Shown here: piece after piece, positions 50,712 to 60,533 of the stretch
Position numbering within the stretch: the first letter of the stretch is position 1
How the letters are laid out: every line of letters begins with the position of its first letter
From: Microbacterium sorbitolivorans
GTDB lineage: Bacteria > Actinomycetota > Actinomycetes > Actinomycetales > Microbacteriaceae
DNA: 64,000 bases
Direction of reading: 5' to 3'
NCBI RefSeq assembly: GCF_003327285.1
Contig: NZ_KZ848473.1
Location: forward strand, 62,001-126,000
Notes under the pieces: generated by a model
What the model was told of the DNA's origin: nothing
Seen by the model: the letters and a program-made list of their open reading frames with translations, nothing else
Databases searched by the model: none
Position numbers and translations under genes: made by a program

Positions 50712-52622
50712 CTAATCGCGCGTGGGCCCGCCCTGATCCGCCGACGCCTCCGCCCGAGGCAACACCGCAGCTCCCACCGCGATCGGCAGCGCCGCGACGA
50801 ACACGAGCATGTACCGCATGCCTCCCGACACGGGGCCGGCGAGGAACGTCAGCATAAGTACCCCGATCGGAATATAGAGCGCCAGGCGGCGCCACGCGCG
50901 CTTGCGCGCGATCACAACCAGGGCCAGCAGCCACAGCCACGTCACCGTGCCGGGCGACATCGCCTGGCCGAGAACCGGTACGTCGAGCGACGCCTTCGTG
51001 TTGAAGTAGCCGACGAGGTGGTTGTCGTGCAGGTAGCGCTGCACGCCGGTGCGCTCGTCGTCGCGGTCGGGGATGTCGAGCGTGATGGTGCGGACGTCGT
51101 TGTGCGATTCGGCGACGAGCCCGTCGTACGACGGGGCGCCGGGGGCCCAGTAGCCGACCGTGTTGCCGAGGGTCGCGACGATCGCCGAGGCGGGGTACTC
51201 GCCGACCATGCGCGCCCAGCCGCTCAGGAACTCGCCGGTGGTGAAGTTCGGCCACTTGTCGCGGGCGTCGAGCTTGATCGGATCCGCGAACTGAGGGATG
51301 TAGTGATCGCCCACGTCGTCGACGTCCCACTTCGTGAAGATCGAGTCGACGAACGCGCGATCCTCGTCCGAGAGCTCGTCGTGGTGGTCGAGCGAGATGC
51401 GCGCGATCTGCTGCAGCGGGATCGACCACATCTCGGTCTTCGGGCCGGGCCCGATATTCATCACCGCGGCGAGCGGGCTCATGTAAGCGACGATCGCGAC
51501 GACGATCGCGGCAGACGTCGCGAGCAGCTTCTTCCAGTGGCGCCGCAGCGGGATGAACAGCAGCGGTAGCGCGAGCAGGATGACGTAGATACCGTTGCTG
51601 CGCAGCACGGCGACGGCGATGGCCGAGGCGCCGAGCGTCCACCACATCCACCGCGAGGTCTTCTCGCCGCGCGCGAGGTCGACGATCGTGACGGCGAGCA
51701 CGAGGAACGCCGACATGAACGGAATGTCTTTCACGACCGTGATTGACGACAGAGACAGGATCGGCACGAGCGCGATCCACGCGAGCGCCGCGCCCCAGAC
51801 GCGCCGGTCGATGCCCCAGGCTGCCATGCGCACGAGTACGAACGTGAACGCGGCGGTGCTCGTGAGCATCTGCAGGGTCGCGGCGAAGGCAAGGGCGGCC
51901 TGGTCGCTCCAGCCGAAGAACTGCCAGAGCCCGTTCCAGCCAGCGATGAGCAGCGAGTGCCCGACGGGCTCATATGCGTCCCACGGCATGATGCCGCGGG
52001 CGTACGACAGGCTGCGGTACGTATCGAAGAAGATCAGCCCCGGCCACCAGATCACGAGGTACGGGATCCGCGCGAGCGCGATGACTCCGAAGGTCGCGCC
52101 GATGAGGCCCCAGCGGGCGCGCCCGCGGCCGGATCCGAGCGTCGCGAGGCGGCCGGTGGCCGGCGCCGCGAGGGATCGATCGGTGACGACGAGCACGAGC
52201 GCGACGAGCATCGTCGCGGCGTAGGCGACGCCGAGAAGGTGCACCGCACCCCATGCCGACGGGTGCAGCACGAGGGCGAGGTCGGCCTCGCGGCGCGTGA
52301 GCGAGAGGCCCGCGAGCTCCGCGATCGCGAAGAGCACGCCGAACGGAATCCCCCACGCGAACACGGGCCGCGCCGAGCGGCCCGCGGCCGCGAGAAGCCA
52401 GGATCCGCCCGCCCAGAGGGCGGCGAACGACGCGACCGCGGCGATCGAGTTGCCGTCGAACGCCTGGAACAGCGGCAGCGGATCTGTGCCCGCCGCGAAC
52501 GACGCGACGGTCGCGAGCGCGCCGAGCGCGGCAACGATGTGATGCCAGCGCGGCCCCGCGTTCGAGCGGGTTCGGGTGGGGCGCTGCCCGTCGGTGTGAG
52601 CGGGCTCTGCGCGCAAGGTCAT
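50712..52622 (-). CDS. Multi-spanning membrane protein (DUF6020-like, GT-C-type topology)
   Basis: 636 residues, about thirteen helices. WWPGLIFFDTYRSLSYARG, EPVGHSLLIAGWNGLWQFFG and SITVVKDIPFMSAFLVLAV resemble DUF6020 proteins, which have the topology of GT-C glycosyltransferases. The large extracytoplasmic loop lies at about residues 410-520. Divergent from GtrA and near GT2, so a role in envelope glycan transfer is plausible. It ends 10 bp before the chelatase gene. Confidence 0.8.
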   Translation of the reverse strand: MTLRAEPAHTDGQRPTRTRSNAGPRWHHIVAALGALATVASFAAGTDPLPLFQAFDGNSIAAVASFAALWAGGSWLLAAAGRSARPVFAWGIPFGVLFAIAELAGLSLTRREADLALVLHPSAWGAVHLLGVAYAATMLVALVLVVTDRSLAAPATGRLATLGSGRGRARWGLIGATFGVIALARIPYLVIWWPGLIFFDTYRSLSYARGIMPWDAYEPVGHSLLIAGWNGLWQFFGWSDQAALAFAATLQMLTSTAAFTFVLVRMAAWGIDRRVWGAALAWIALVPILSLSSITVVKDIPFMSAFLVLAVTIVDLARGEKTSRWMWWTLGASAIAVAVLRSNGIYVILLALPLLFIPLRRHWKKLLATSAAIVVAIVAYMSPLAAVMNIGPGPKTEMWSIPLQQIARISLDHHDELSDEDRAFVDSIFTKWDVDDVGDHYIPQFADPIKLDARDKWPNFTTGEFLSGWARMVGEYPASAIVATLGNTVGYWAPGAPSYDGLVAESHNDVRTITLDIPDRDDERTGVQRYLHDNHLVGYFNTKASLDVPVLGQAMSPGTVTWLWLLALVVIARKRAWRRLALYIPIGVLMLTFLAGPVSGGMRYMLVFVAALPIAVGAAVLPRAEASADQGGPTRD

Positions 52623-52775
52623 AAATGCATACTAGGTGAGGCCGGCCTGCGGATATGCCGGTTTCCGCGCGCCACGCCGCATCGACGAAAGCCCGAGTTT
52701 CGCCCGATAAACTTCAGGCACGAAACGGGGAGGTCCGCACGCACGCGCACCGTCCGCAGCGAGAACGGGGACCCC
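52623..52775. other. Divergent intergenic region, DUF6020-like gene / gtrA
   Basis: 153 bases between divergent starts. A TAGTAT-like -10 lies within about 15 bases of the DUF6020-like ATG, and GGAGG precedes the gtrA start. A short imperfect hairpin sits around 52640. No strong operator is seen. Confidence 0.4.
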
Positions 52776-53240
52776 ATGTCACAGAACACGCGCCTGAAGA
52801 AACTGCGCCAGGCGAGCGCGTTCCTCGTCATCGGCGGACTGGCCTTCGTCGTCGACGCCCTGACCTACAACCTGCTGGTGTTCTGGGTCGATGGCCGTGG
52901 CCCCATGTTCGACGCCCCGGTGCCGGCGAAGATCATCGCGATCGTCGTCGCCTCGATCGTCACCTACATCGGCAACCGGTACTGGACCTTCAACGACCGA
53001 CACCTGCCGCCGAAGCTCTCGCGCTACGTGCTCTTCGTGGTGTTTAACCTCATCGCGATGGGCCTGCAGCTCGGCTGCCTGTGGTTCTCCCGCTACGTGC
53101 TCGGCCTCGACAGCGTGCTCGCCGACAACATCTCGGGCACGATCATCGGCCAGATCCTCGCGACGGCGTTCCGCTTCTTTACCTACGACCGCTTCGTCTT
53201 CCCCCACGAGGAGAAAACGCCGGTGTCAGAGAACGCGTGA
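52776..53240 (+). CDS. GtrA-family membrane protein
   Basis: 154 residues, four helices. ASAFLVIGGLAFVVDALTYN and YIGNRYWTFNDRHLP are the GtrA signatures, and FFTYDRFVFPH closes the fourth helix. GtrA proteins help move polyprenyl-linked sugars across the membrane. Its 3' end overlaps that of the GT2 gene by 15 bases; the two probably act together. Confidence 0.92.
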   Translation: MSQNTRLKKLRQASAFLVIGGLAFVVDALTYNLLVFWVDGRGPMFDAPVPAKIIAIVVASIVTYIGNRYWTFNDRHLPPKLSRYVLFVVFNLIAMGLQLGCLWFSRYVLGLDSVLADNISGTIIGQILATAFRFFTYDRFVFPHEEKTPVSENA

Positions 53241-54179
53241 GCGCGCCTCGCTCGGCGCGCTGAGCTGCAGGTAGAGCAGGCGGCTCATCTCGCGGCGCGC
53301 CTTCAGCACGCCGTCGAGCACGAGGCCCACGGCCCACGCCAGGGCGCCCAGGATGCCGAAGGTGACCGACAAAACGGCGGTCGGGAAGCGCGGCACGAGA
53401 CCCGTGTGGGCAAACTCGATGACGAGCGGCAGTCCCAGAACGAAACCGACCAGCAGTAGCACGCTGCCGATGATGCCGTAGAAGAAAAGCGGGCGCTCGT
53501 GGCGCATGAGCTGCACCACGAGGTTCAGGATCCGGAAGCCATCGTGGTAGGTGCGGAGCTTGCTCTCGCTGCCCACCGGGCGATCCTTGAACCCGACCTC
53601 GACCTCGGCCTGCGGCACGCGCAGGCTCATGACGTGCACCGTCAGCTCGGTCTCGATCTCGAACTCGCGCGACGCGGCGGGGAAGCTCTTCACGAAGCGG
53701 CGCGACATGACGCGGTAGCCGCTCAGCATGTCGCTGACCTCGTCGCCGAAGACATTGCCGACGAGCCAGTTGAAGCCGCGGTTGCCGAGCTCGTGGCCGG
53801 CGCGGTACGCCGTCGCCGTCGGGTCGACCTCGGTGCGCACGCCGAGCACGTGGTCGTAGGGACCCTCGCGCAGGGTGCGGATCATCTCGGGGAGCGCCGC
53901 GGCGTCGTACGTGTCGTCGCCGTCGATCATCACGTAGATGTCGGCGTCGATGTCGGCGAAGGCGCGGCGCACGACGTTGCCCTTGCCCTTGCGCTTCTCG
54001 GTGCGCACGATCGCGCCGGCCGCGGCCGCGACCTCAGCGGTGCGGTCTGAGCTGTTGTTGTCGTAGACGTAGATCGCCATCTCGGGGACGGCTGTGCGGA
54101 GATCGGCGATGACCTGCCCGATCGCGATCTCCTCGTTGTAGCAGGGAACGATTGCCGCAATTTCGTGCGAGGTCGGCAT
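53226..54179 (-). CDS. Glycosyltransferase family 2 (DPM/ArnC-like)
   Basis: 317 residues. AAIVPCYNEEIAIGQVIADL opens the GT-A fold, VYDNNSSDRTAEVA follows, and the metal-binding DxD is in VMIDGDDTYDAAALP. Two C-terminal membrane helices (FFYGIIGSVLLLVGFVLGLP and one more) anchor it. Likely makes a polyprenyl-phosphate sugar that GtrA and a GT-C enzyme then use. Confidence 0.93.
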   Translation of the reverse strand: MPTSHEIAAIVPCYNEEIAIGQVIADLRTAVPEMAIYVYDNNSSDRTAEVAAAAGAIVRTEKRKGKGNVVRRAFADIDADIYVMIDGDDTYDAAALPEMIRTLREGPYDHVLGVRTEVDPTATAYRAGHELGNRGFNWLVGNVFGDEVSDMLSGYRVMSRRFVKSFPAASREFEIETELTVHVMSLRVPQAEVEVGFKDRPVGSESKLRTYHDGFRILNLVVQLMRHERPLFFYGIIGSVLLLVGFVLGLPLVIEFAHTGLVPRFPTAVLSVTFGILGALAWAVGLVLDGVLKARREMSRLLYLQLSAPSEARSRVL

Positions 54180-54361
54180 CGGTGTGGAGTCCTTTTGCGC
54201 AGATACCCATGACGGTCTTATGAGCCGTTAATGCCGATGTTATAGGAATCGTGGCTGGGAATTCGACGCCCGTATATGGGTCTCATGTGCGGTTGCTATC
54301 GCGCGGATCTCACCGGGATAGGCGACACCGAACGGCGGTCGCCTGCAGGATGAGGAGTCTG
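54180..54361. other. Intergenic region, GT2 promoter
   Basis: 182 bases between the GT2 start and the 3' end of the helicase gene. It has an AT-rich patch around 54235-54250 that could serve the GT2 promoter. No terminator hairpin or RNA is obvious. Confidence 0.35.
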
Positions 54362-56944
54362 TCAGACGGACTCGACCGCGATCTGCCGCACCTCGAACCC
54401 ATCGCGGCCCTCGAGCGCGGCGATCGCCCGCATGCCGGGTGACGGGTGGGTGCGCACAAACGACCAATCGCCGATCACGTAGAGCGTGTTCTTCGCGCGC
54501 GTGAGCGCGACGTTCAGCAGCTTTGCGGCGGCGACGGCGTGCGGGGATCCGGCGAGGTCGGCGGCGGCGACCCAGCGCGGGCGGTCGTCTTGCATGAGGT
54601 CGACGATGACGGTGCCGAACTCGCGCCCCTGGAAGCGGTGCGAGGTGCCCGCCTCGAGGATGACGCCGGCCTCGCGTGCGCGTCGCTCGACGGCCGCGGC
54701 CTGTGCGGCATACGGGGTGACGAAGCCGACGTCGCCGTCGATCTGCGCGGCGAGCTCGACGGCCGCCGCGGCGGTCTCGGGGCAGGCCCAGCTCGTGCCC
54801 GCGCGCTCGAGCGTTCCCGAGATGTCGAGGAAGACGATGCGGCCCGGGGCGTCGTTCGCCGAGCGCAGGAGGCCGTCGTAGCAGAAGTCGTTCACGGCGT
54901 CGGCGACGAGCGTGGGGAAGCGGTACTGCAGCGAGAGCGCAACACAACGCGGGTGGGCCTCGGCGCTCGCGCGGTCGGTGATGCCTGCGACCTCGAAGAT
55001 GTCCTTCGGCGGCGCGCCCTCCGCGATCGGCGCGTTCTGCAGGAAGTCGCCGACCACCGCGAGGGTCGTGTCGGCCTTCGCCGCGGCGTAGACGATCGTG
55101 TGCGGCTCGGCGCTCGCTGCCTCATCGACGATGACGACGTCGAAGCGGCGCCCGCGCAGGATCGGGGTGAACGCGAGCGCCGTCAGCGTCGTCGCGACGC
55201 CCGGTGCGTGCGCGAGCAGGTTCCGGTGCGTGTGGCGGAACTCCTCGTCGAGGTTCTCCTTCGCGCGGGTGAGGGCGGCCTGCTCGGCATCGAGGTTCTG
55301 GATTCGCGTGAGCAGGCGATCGTATTCGCCCATCGCCTGCCACAGGCGGGTATTGCGCAGCGCGCGGAACTCGTCGAGCCGCGAGACAGCGTCGCCGGCG
55401 GCCTCGCGTAGCAACGCTGCCTCGTGCGAGAGCGCCTGCACGCGGTTGATGCGAGCCTGGCGCAGCCGCTTCTTCTCGTTGATGCGCTCCTGCAGCTTGT
55501 CGCGCGCGGCCTCCTCCTCGCGGATCCCGGCGACGCGCGTGTCGAAGCGGCGCAACCGCTGCGCGATCTGGGCGAGCATGTCGTCGGCCCGGCGCACCTC
55601 GGCCTCCGCGGTCGAGCGCGCAGCGGTCAGGTCGCGCACGATGAGGCGCGCCTCATCGATGTCGCGGCGCCGCTCGCGAGCGACCCACGGCAGGCGGGAT
55701 CCGGGGCGCGACTCGACCTCGTCTGACGACGAGCGCGCTTGCGCGAGCGCGGGACCGATCTGGTCGAGGATCTGCGCCTGGCGTTCGCGGTGCGCGGCGA
55801 GGCGCTTGCAGGCCGCGTCGAGCCCGCGTGCCTCGGCCTCGATCGCCTCGAGCGCCGTCTCGAGGCCCTCGAAGTGCGACGCCTGCTGTGTGAGGGCGAG
55901 GATCTCGCGGTCGGTCACGACGGTCGCGTCGCGCAGCTCCTCGATATGGGTGAGCACCTCGTCGAGCTTCGCGAGCTGCGACTCGGCGTCGCGGGCGTGG
56001 CGCAGCCGGTCGAAACCGACCTCGGATCCGGTGAGGTAGGCGTGCAGTTCGCGCTCGCGCGCGCGATCGGCGTGCTCGGCGTTGACGGCGAGGGCGCTAT
56101 CGATCTCGCCGGCGCGCTCCGAGAGACCCATCGCGATGCCCGCAGCCTTGCCCGAGAGGAAGAATGGATGCTCGCGCACGTCCGCGCGCACGCGCTCTGT
56201 CGTGGATCCGCTGTACCGCACCACCTGGCCCGGCGCGAGCTCGTCGGACGGCAGCGCCGCGAGCGCCGTGTCGACGGCCGCGTTCGTGTGCGAGACGAGC
56301 AGCACGCTCTGGCCGCGCGCGATCGCCTCGCGCACCGCGCGGGCGATCACGGTGGTCTTGCCGGTGCCGGGCGGGCCCCAGACGAACCACCCGCCGGGCG
56401 ACGTCAGGGCGCCGAGCGCGCGGGCCTGCTCGGCGTTGAGAGACGGATCCGCCGCCGGCGCGATCGAGGCCGGCTCCGATGAGAAGAGGTCGGCGACGCG
56501 CGGGCCGCGATCCATCTCGCCGAGCGCCTCGCGCCAGCGCACGGCGAGATCCATCGCGACGGGCTCGGCGCGGAAGACGTTGACGGTGCGGGTGTGGGTG
56601 AGCGCTCGCCGGGTCTCGTCCGACACCGACAGGATCAGCACGCCCGTCGTCGGGTTATAGGCGTGATACTCGGCGACGTGCCGGTGGGCCTCGTCGCTCT
56701 GCTCGGCAGAGTCGACGAGGTAGAAGTGCGACTGCTTCCAGTAGATGCCGCGCGGGGCTCCGACGTCGACGGTGATGCCGCGGCCGAACGGATCCCACGC
56801 GATGGGACGCTCGGAAATGAGGGCGCCGCGCGTCTTCCGGATCTCGTGATCGAGGTTTTCCTGCGCGGCGGCGACCGCTCGGCGCCGGATCTCTTCCCAG
56901 GAGAGCGGCATCGAGAAGAGCTCCACGTCGCCAGTCATCACCAT
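54362..56944 (-). CDS. SF1 (Upf1/Dna2-like) helicase with long coiled-coil insertion
   Basis: 860 residues. Walker A GPPGTGKTTVIARAV at about 190-204, motif Ia LLVSHTNAAVDTAL, motif II VVIVDEAASAEP, motif III AVVGDFLQNAP, and motif V/VI SHRFQGREFGTVIVD with NVALTRAKNTLYVIG form a complete SF1B helicase. Between Ia and II lie some 300 residues rich in Glu/Arg/Leu with heptad pattern, a coiled coil that usually mediates nucleic-acid or partner binding. The N-terminal 160 residues are a separate domain. Several starts are close together; MTGDVELF (56938) is also possible. Confidence 0.88.
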   Translation of the reverse strand: MVMTGDVELFSMPLSWEEIRRRAVAAAQENLDHEIRKTRGALISERPIAWDPFGRGITVDVGAPRGIYWKQSHFYLVDSAEQSDEAHRHVAEYHAYNPTTGVLILSVSDETRRALTHTRTVNVFRAEPVAMDLAVRWREALGEMDRGPRVADLFSSEPASIAPAADPSLNAEQARALGALTSPGGWFVWGPPGTGKTTVIARAVREAIARGQSVLLVSHTNAAVDTALAALPSDELAPGQVVRYSGSTTERVRADVREHPFFLSGKAAGIAMGLSERAGEIDSALAVNAEHADRARERELHAYLTGSEVGFDRLRHARDAESQLAKLDEVLTHIEELRDATVVTDREILALTQQASHFEGLETALEAIEAEARGLDAACKRLAAHRERQAQILDQIGPALAQARSSSDEVESRPGSRLPWVARERRRDIDEARLIVRDLTAARSTAEAEVRRADDMLAQIAQRLRRFDTRVAGIREEEAARDKLQERINEKKRLRQARINRVQALSHEAALLREAAGDAVSRLDEFRALRNTRLWQAMGEYDRLLTRIQNLDAEQAALTRAKENLDEEFRHTHRNLLAHAPGVATTLTALAFTPILRGRRFDVVIVDEAASAEPHTIVYAAAKADTTLAVVGDFLQNAPIAEGAPPKDIFEVAGITDRASAEAHPRCVALSLQYRFPTLVADAVNDFCYDGLLRSANDAPGRIVFLDISGTLERAGTSWACPETAAAAVELAAQIDGDVGFVTPYAAQAAAVERRAREAGVILEAGTSHRFQGREFGTVIVDLMQDDRPRWVAAADLAGSPHAVAAAKLLNVALTRAKNTLYVIGDWSFVRTHPSPGMRAIAALEGRDGFEVRQIAVESV

Positions 56945-57083
56945 TCGACTCTACTGGGGTATGTCGCCCGCACCGCGTAGACGGTCACCGTTTCGTAAAG
57001 GGGGTTCCGCTGAAAACCGAGTTCTCATAGTGTGGGTTTCCCAACCGTACGAGCTTTCTCGTCCGAGAAGAGAGGAACACATC

Positions 57084-57350
57084 ATGGGATTCTTGGGTTT
57101 TCTGCTTCTGGGTTTGATTGCCGGCGCGATCGCCAAGGCCATCCTCCCGGGTAAGCAGGGTGGCGGCTGGATCGCGACCCTCGTGCTCGGCGTCATCGGT
57201 GCGGTCATCGGTGGCTGGCTGGGCAGCATCATCTTCAACACCGGCGTGAACGAGTTCTTCTCGTTGTCGAGCTGGCTGCTCGCGATCGGCGGCTCGCTGA
57301 TCGTGCTCCTCATCTGGGGCGCGATCACCGGGCGCAAGAAGGCCGACTAA
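57084..57350 (+). CDS. GlsB/YeaQ/YmgE-family stress membrane protein
   Basis: 88 residues, three helices: FLGFLLLGLIAGAIAKAILP, WIATLVLGVIGAVIGGWLG and LLAIGGSLIVLLIWGAITGR. This Gly-rich pattern defines the transglycosylase-associated (Tag) family. AGAGGAA precedes the ATG. A strong terminator follows directly. Related proteins are stress-induced; a direct activity is unknown. Confidence 0.93.
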   Translation: MGFLGFLLLGLIAGAIAKAILPGKQGGGWIATLVLGVIGAVIGGWLGSIIFNTGVNEFFSLSSWLLAIGGSLIVLLIWGAITGRKKAD

Positions 57351-57362
57351 TTACAGCGAGCG

Positions 57363-57400
57363 AGTGGCCCGCGGGGAATCATCCCCGCGGGCCACTTTTT
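57363..57400 (+). terminator. Strong intrinsic terminator
   Basis: A 14-bp perfect stem, AGTGGCCCGCGGGG with CCCCGCGGGCCACT, around a six-base AATCAT loop, followed by five T. It lies between the convergent glsB-like and corA genes and probably stops transcription from the left. Confidence 0.92.
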
Positions 57401-57404
57401 CGCG

Positions 57405-58475
57405 CTAGAGCCATTTCTTCCACTTAAAGACGAGGTAGAGGCACCCCGTGAGCAGCAGCATGAGGCCGATCGCGAACGGATAGCCGAACTCCCAATCGAG
57501 CTCGGGCATATTACGGAAGTTCATGCCGTAGATCGCCGCGACGAGAGACGGGACGAAGAAGATGGCCGCCCATCCCGAGATCTTCTTCATGTCTTCGTTC
57601 TGGCGCTGCGCGACGAGCGTCGAGTTGACGTCGAGGATCTGCGAGAGCGCCGCGCGATACTCGGCGACCCGAGAATTGGCGCGGGCGAGGTGGTCGGACA
57701 CGTCCTGCAGATAGGTCTGCAGGCGCTCGTCGACCCCATACTTGCGGAAGCCGGCGCGCAGCGAGTCGATGACCTCGTCGAGCGCAGCCGTCGTCTGTTG
57801 CATCTCGATGACCTCGAGGTTCAGGCGGTAGATGCGCTCGGTCACCGAGCGCTCGCCGCTGAACACCTGCCGCTCGATCTGTTCCTTATCGATCGCGATG
57901 CCCTGCAACACCGGGATGTAGCCGTCGACGATCGCGTCGATCAGCCGGTAGACCACGGCCTCGGGGCCGCGGCGGAGGAACTCGTCGTCGCTCAAGAGCG
58001 CGCGGTCGTGTTCGTCGGCGACGAGCAGGTTCACGCCGTCGGATCCGTCGATCCAGCGCCCGTCCTGGCACAGCACCGCGACGGCGCCGTGCTTCACGAG
58101 CACGTGAAACTCGGCGAAGTCGACCTCCTCGGTCTCGTCGACATAGTGCGCCGAGCGGATCACGAGGAACATCACGTCGCCATACCGCTCGAGCTTCGGC
58201 CGCTGGCCGGCGTGCACGAGGTCTTCGACGAGCACGGGGTGCAGCTCCCACGCCGACGCGAGCTCGGCGATCTCCTCCGGGGTCGGGGCCGCATAGAGGA
58301 AGAGCGCCATGCGGCCCTCGCCGGCGGCCGCGAACGCGAGCCCGTCCGCGACGCTCGCTCCCGGATCCGGTATCGATGCGCGACCGTCGGCGACGTAGCG
58401 CGTGAGCCGGGTGGATCCGGTGGGCACCTCCGCGGCGCGGTTCGCGCGGCGGAAAGCGTTGCGGGGCATGGACAT
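57405..58475 (-). CDS. corA: CorA-family magnesium/cobalt transporter
   Basis: 356 residues. A long helical cytoplasmic domain precedes two C-terminal helices with the selectivity motif AAIYGMNFRNMPELDWEFGY (Y-G-M-N-F) and ends in the basic tail FKWKKWL, all diagnostic for CorA. It forms pentameric Mg2+/Co2+ channels. Confidence 0.95.
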   Translation of the reverse strand: MSMPRNAFRRANRAAEVPTGSTRLTRYVADGRASIPDPGASVADGLAFAAAGEGRMALFLYAAPTPEEIAELASAWELHPVLVEDLVHAGQRPKLERYGDVMFLVIRSAHYVDETEEVDFAEFHVLVKHGAVAVLCQDGRWIDGSDGVNLLVADEHDRALLSDDEFLRRGPEAVVYRLIDAIVDGYIPVLQGIAIDKEQIERQVFSGERSVTERIYRLNLEVIEMQQTTAALDEVIDSLRAGFRKYGVDERLQTYLQDVSDHLARANSRVAEYRAALSQILDVNSTLVAQRQNEDMKKISGWAAIFFVPSLVAAIYGMNFRNMPELDWEFGYPFAIGLMLLLTGCLYLVFKWKKWL

Positions 58476-58515
58476 AATGCCTCCTCTCGACCTCTCGACT
58501 ACGAGCGTATCCGCG

Positions 58516-59595
58516 TTACGCGAGATCCCACTCGCCCGTGGCGAGGAAGCGGTCGATGCGCGCGCGTTCGGGGGCGAGATCGAGGCCCTGCGAGGTGATC
58601 CACTCGTCGTTGTAGTGGGTGGCCTCGTAGCGCGCGCCGCCGTCGCAGATGAGGGTGACGACGCTGCCGCGCTCGCCGGCGGCGAGCATGCGCGCGATCA
58701 GCTGGAACGCGCCGACGAGGTTCGTACCCGTGGATCCGCCGGCCCAGTGCCGGGTGCGCTCGCGCAGCACGCGGATCGCCGCGAGCGACGCCGCGTCTCT
58801 CACAGGAAGGACCTCGTCGATGACGTCGCCGATGAACGAGGGCTCGACGCGTGGGCGGCCGATGCCCTCGATGCGGCTCGGCTTGCCGGTCGTGTAGTCG
58901 GTGCGGCCCGACTTCCAGCCCTCGTAATAGGCCGAGTTCTCCGGATCCACGACCGCGACCCGCGTCTCGTGGCGGCGGTATCGCACGTAGCGGCCGAAGG
59001 TCGCGCTCGTGCCGCCCGTTCCCGCGCCGACGACGATCCACGTCGGGATGGGGAAGCGCTCGGCGACGAGCTGCGCGAAGACGCTCTCGGCGATGTTGTT
59101 GTTGCCGCGCCAATCGGTCGCGCGCTCGGCGAGGGTGAACTGGTCGAGGTAGTAGCCCGAGCACTCCGACGCCAGGCGCTCGGCCTCGGCATAGATCTGC
59201 GTCGGGTCGTCGACGTAGTGGCAGCGCCCGCCGTAGAACTCGATGAAGCGGATCTTCTCGGCGCTCGTCGACCGCGGCACCACCGTTACGAAGTCGAGCC
59301 CCAGCATCTGGGCGAAGTACGCCTCCGACACGGCGGTGGATCCGCTCGACGCCTCGATGAGCGTCGTGCCCTTGCGGATGCGGCCGTTCACGAGGCCATA
59401 CAGAATGAGCGAGCGCGCCAGTCGGTGCTTCAGCGACCCCGTCGGATGAACCGACTCGTCCTTCAAATAGAGGTCGATGCCCCACTCGGGCGGCAGCGGA
59501 AACACGTGCAGGTGCGTGTCGGCGCTGCGATTCGCGTCGGCCTCAAGCACGCGAATCGCATCGCGGCACCACTCGCGCGGATCAGGGGTCGTCAT
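58516..59595 (-). CDS. PLP-dependent cysteine synthase/desulfhydrase-family enzyme (Cds1-like)
   Basis: 359 residues from ATG 59595. Fold type II PLP enzyme: lysine in [14 protein letters not shown], substrate loop [14 protein letters not shown], and phosphate-binding [19 protein letters not shown]. The lengthened inserts and [15 protein letters not shown] resemble mycobacterial Cds1 (Rv3684), a cysteine desulfhydrase, rather than CysK. It overlaps the methyltransferase stop by four bases. Confidence 0.88.
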   Translation of the reverse strand: MTTPDPREWCRDAIRVLEADANRSADTHLHVFPLPPEWGIDLYLKDESVHPTGSLKHRLARSLILYGLVNGRIRKGTTLIEASSGSTAVSEAYFAQMLGLDFVTVVPRSTSAEKIRFIEFYGGRCHYVDDPTQIYAEAERLASECSGYYLDQFTLAERATDWRGNNNIAESVFAQLVAERFPIPTWIVVGAGTGGTSATFGRYVRYRRHETRVAVVDPENSAYYEGWKSGRTDYTTGKPSRIEGIGRPRVEPSFIGDVIDEVLPVRDAASLAAIRVLRERTRHWAGGSTGTNLVGAFQLIARMLAAGERGSVVTLICDGGARYEATHYNDEWITSQGLDLAPERARIDRFLATGEWDLA

Positions 59596-60509
59596 GTGTC
59601 CACGATACGGGGCCAGACGTGGCGCGGCACCCAACAGCTCACGCGGTCGCGGTACGCGACGAAGGCGTCACCGAAGCGCTCTTCGAGGTCGCCCTCCTCG
59701 ATGGGGCGGATGAGCCAGTTCCACACGAGCGAGCCGCAGAGTGCCCACACCACCACGAGCCAGGATCCGAGCAGCAGCCCGACCGCCGCGCCCTGCGCGA
59801 TACCGGCGACCGCCATCGGGTTGCGAACGAAGCGGTAGGGTCCCGCGATCACGAGGCGCCGCGCGGTGGCCGATGGCAGGGGAGTGCCGTCGCCGCGCGA
59901 CGCCATCGTTGCGCCCGACCAGAGGCCGAGGGCGCTCGCCGCGCCGAGCACCACGAGTCCGGCGATGCGCACGGCCGCGGGCACGGGCAGGTCGACCTGC
60001 CAGCGGCGCTCGAACCAGGTGAGGACCACCGGGATCACGACGAGGAACAAGCCCCAGAACACCGTGATCTGCCCCGCGGTCGCGAGCAGGTTGCGCGCCC
60101 GCGTCGCCGGCCGCGCCTCGCGCATCCCGAGCGGGCCGAGCAGGATCCAGTGCGCGGGGAACGAGCCGCGCGCGATCACGATCGCCGCGATAGCGGATCC
60201 GATGGTCGCCGCGATCATCGCGAGCGCGCCCCAGCCCGCCTGCGTCGTGACCGTCGCGTAGGCGGCCATCGCGAGCGTGACGAGGGTCGTCCACCCGGCC
60301 GCGACCCAGGCGGCCCAGGCGATGTTGCACGCCGCGAGCGCCGACGCGCCGACGAAGAGCGGTAGATCGGCGAGCGCGATGGGGAGGGCGGGGAGGCCGC
60401 CGAGCGTGAGCTCGCGGACGAGCGGGACGGTGGCCACGAGGATCCACCAGACCGCGCCCGCGAGCGCCTGCAGCGCAAAGTAGGCGCGCGCGACGGGCGG
60501 TTGTTGCAT
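59592..60509 (-). CDS. Membrane methyltransferase, ICMT/PEMT-like
   Basis: 305 residues, about seven helices. The C-terminal [20 protein letters not shown] and [20 protein letters not shown] with SCWVPR are the SAM-binding signature of isoprenylcysteine carboxyl methyltransferase-like membrane enzymes. Substrate unknown; its stop overlaps the start of the cysteine synthase-like gene. Confidence 0.88.
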   Translation of the reverse strand: MQQPPVARAYFALQALAGAVWWILVATVPLVRELTLGGLPALPIALADLPLFVGASALAACNIAWAAWVAAGWTTLVTLAMAAYATVTTQAGWGALAMIAATIGSAIAAIVIARGSFPAHWILLGPLGMREARPATRARNLLATAGQITVFWGLFLVVIPVVLTWFERRWQVDLPVPAAVRIAGLVVLGAASALGLWSGATMASRGDGTPLPSATARRLVIAGPYRFVRNPMAVAGIAQGAAVGLLLGSWLVVVWALCGSLVWNWLIRPIEEGDLEERFGDAFVAYRDRVSCWVPRHVWPRIVDT

Positions 60510-60533
60510 GGGATCACCCTATGCGGGCGGCGA

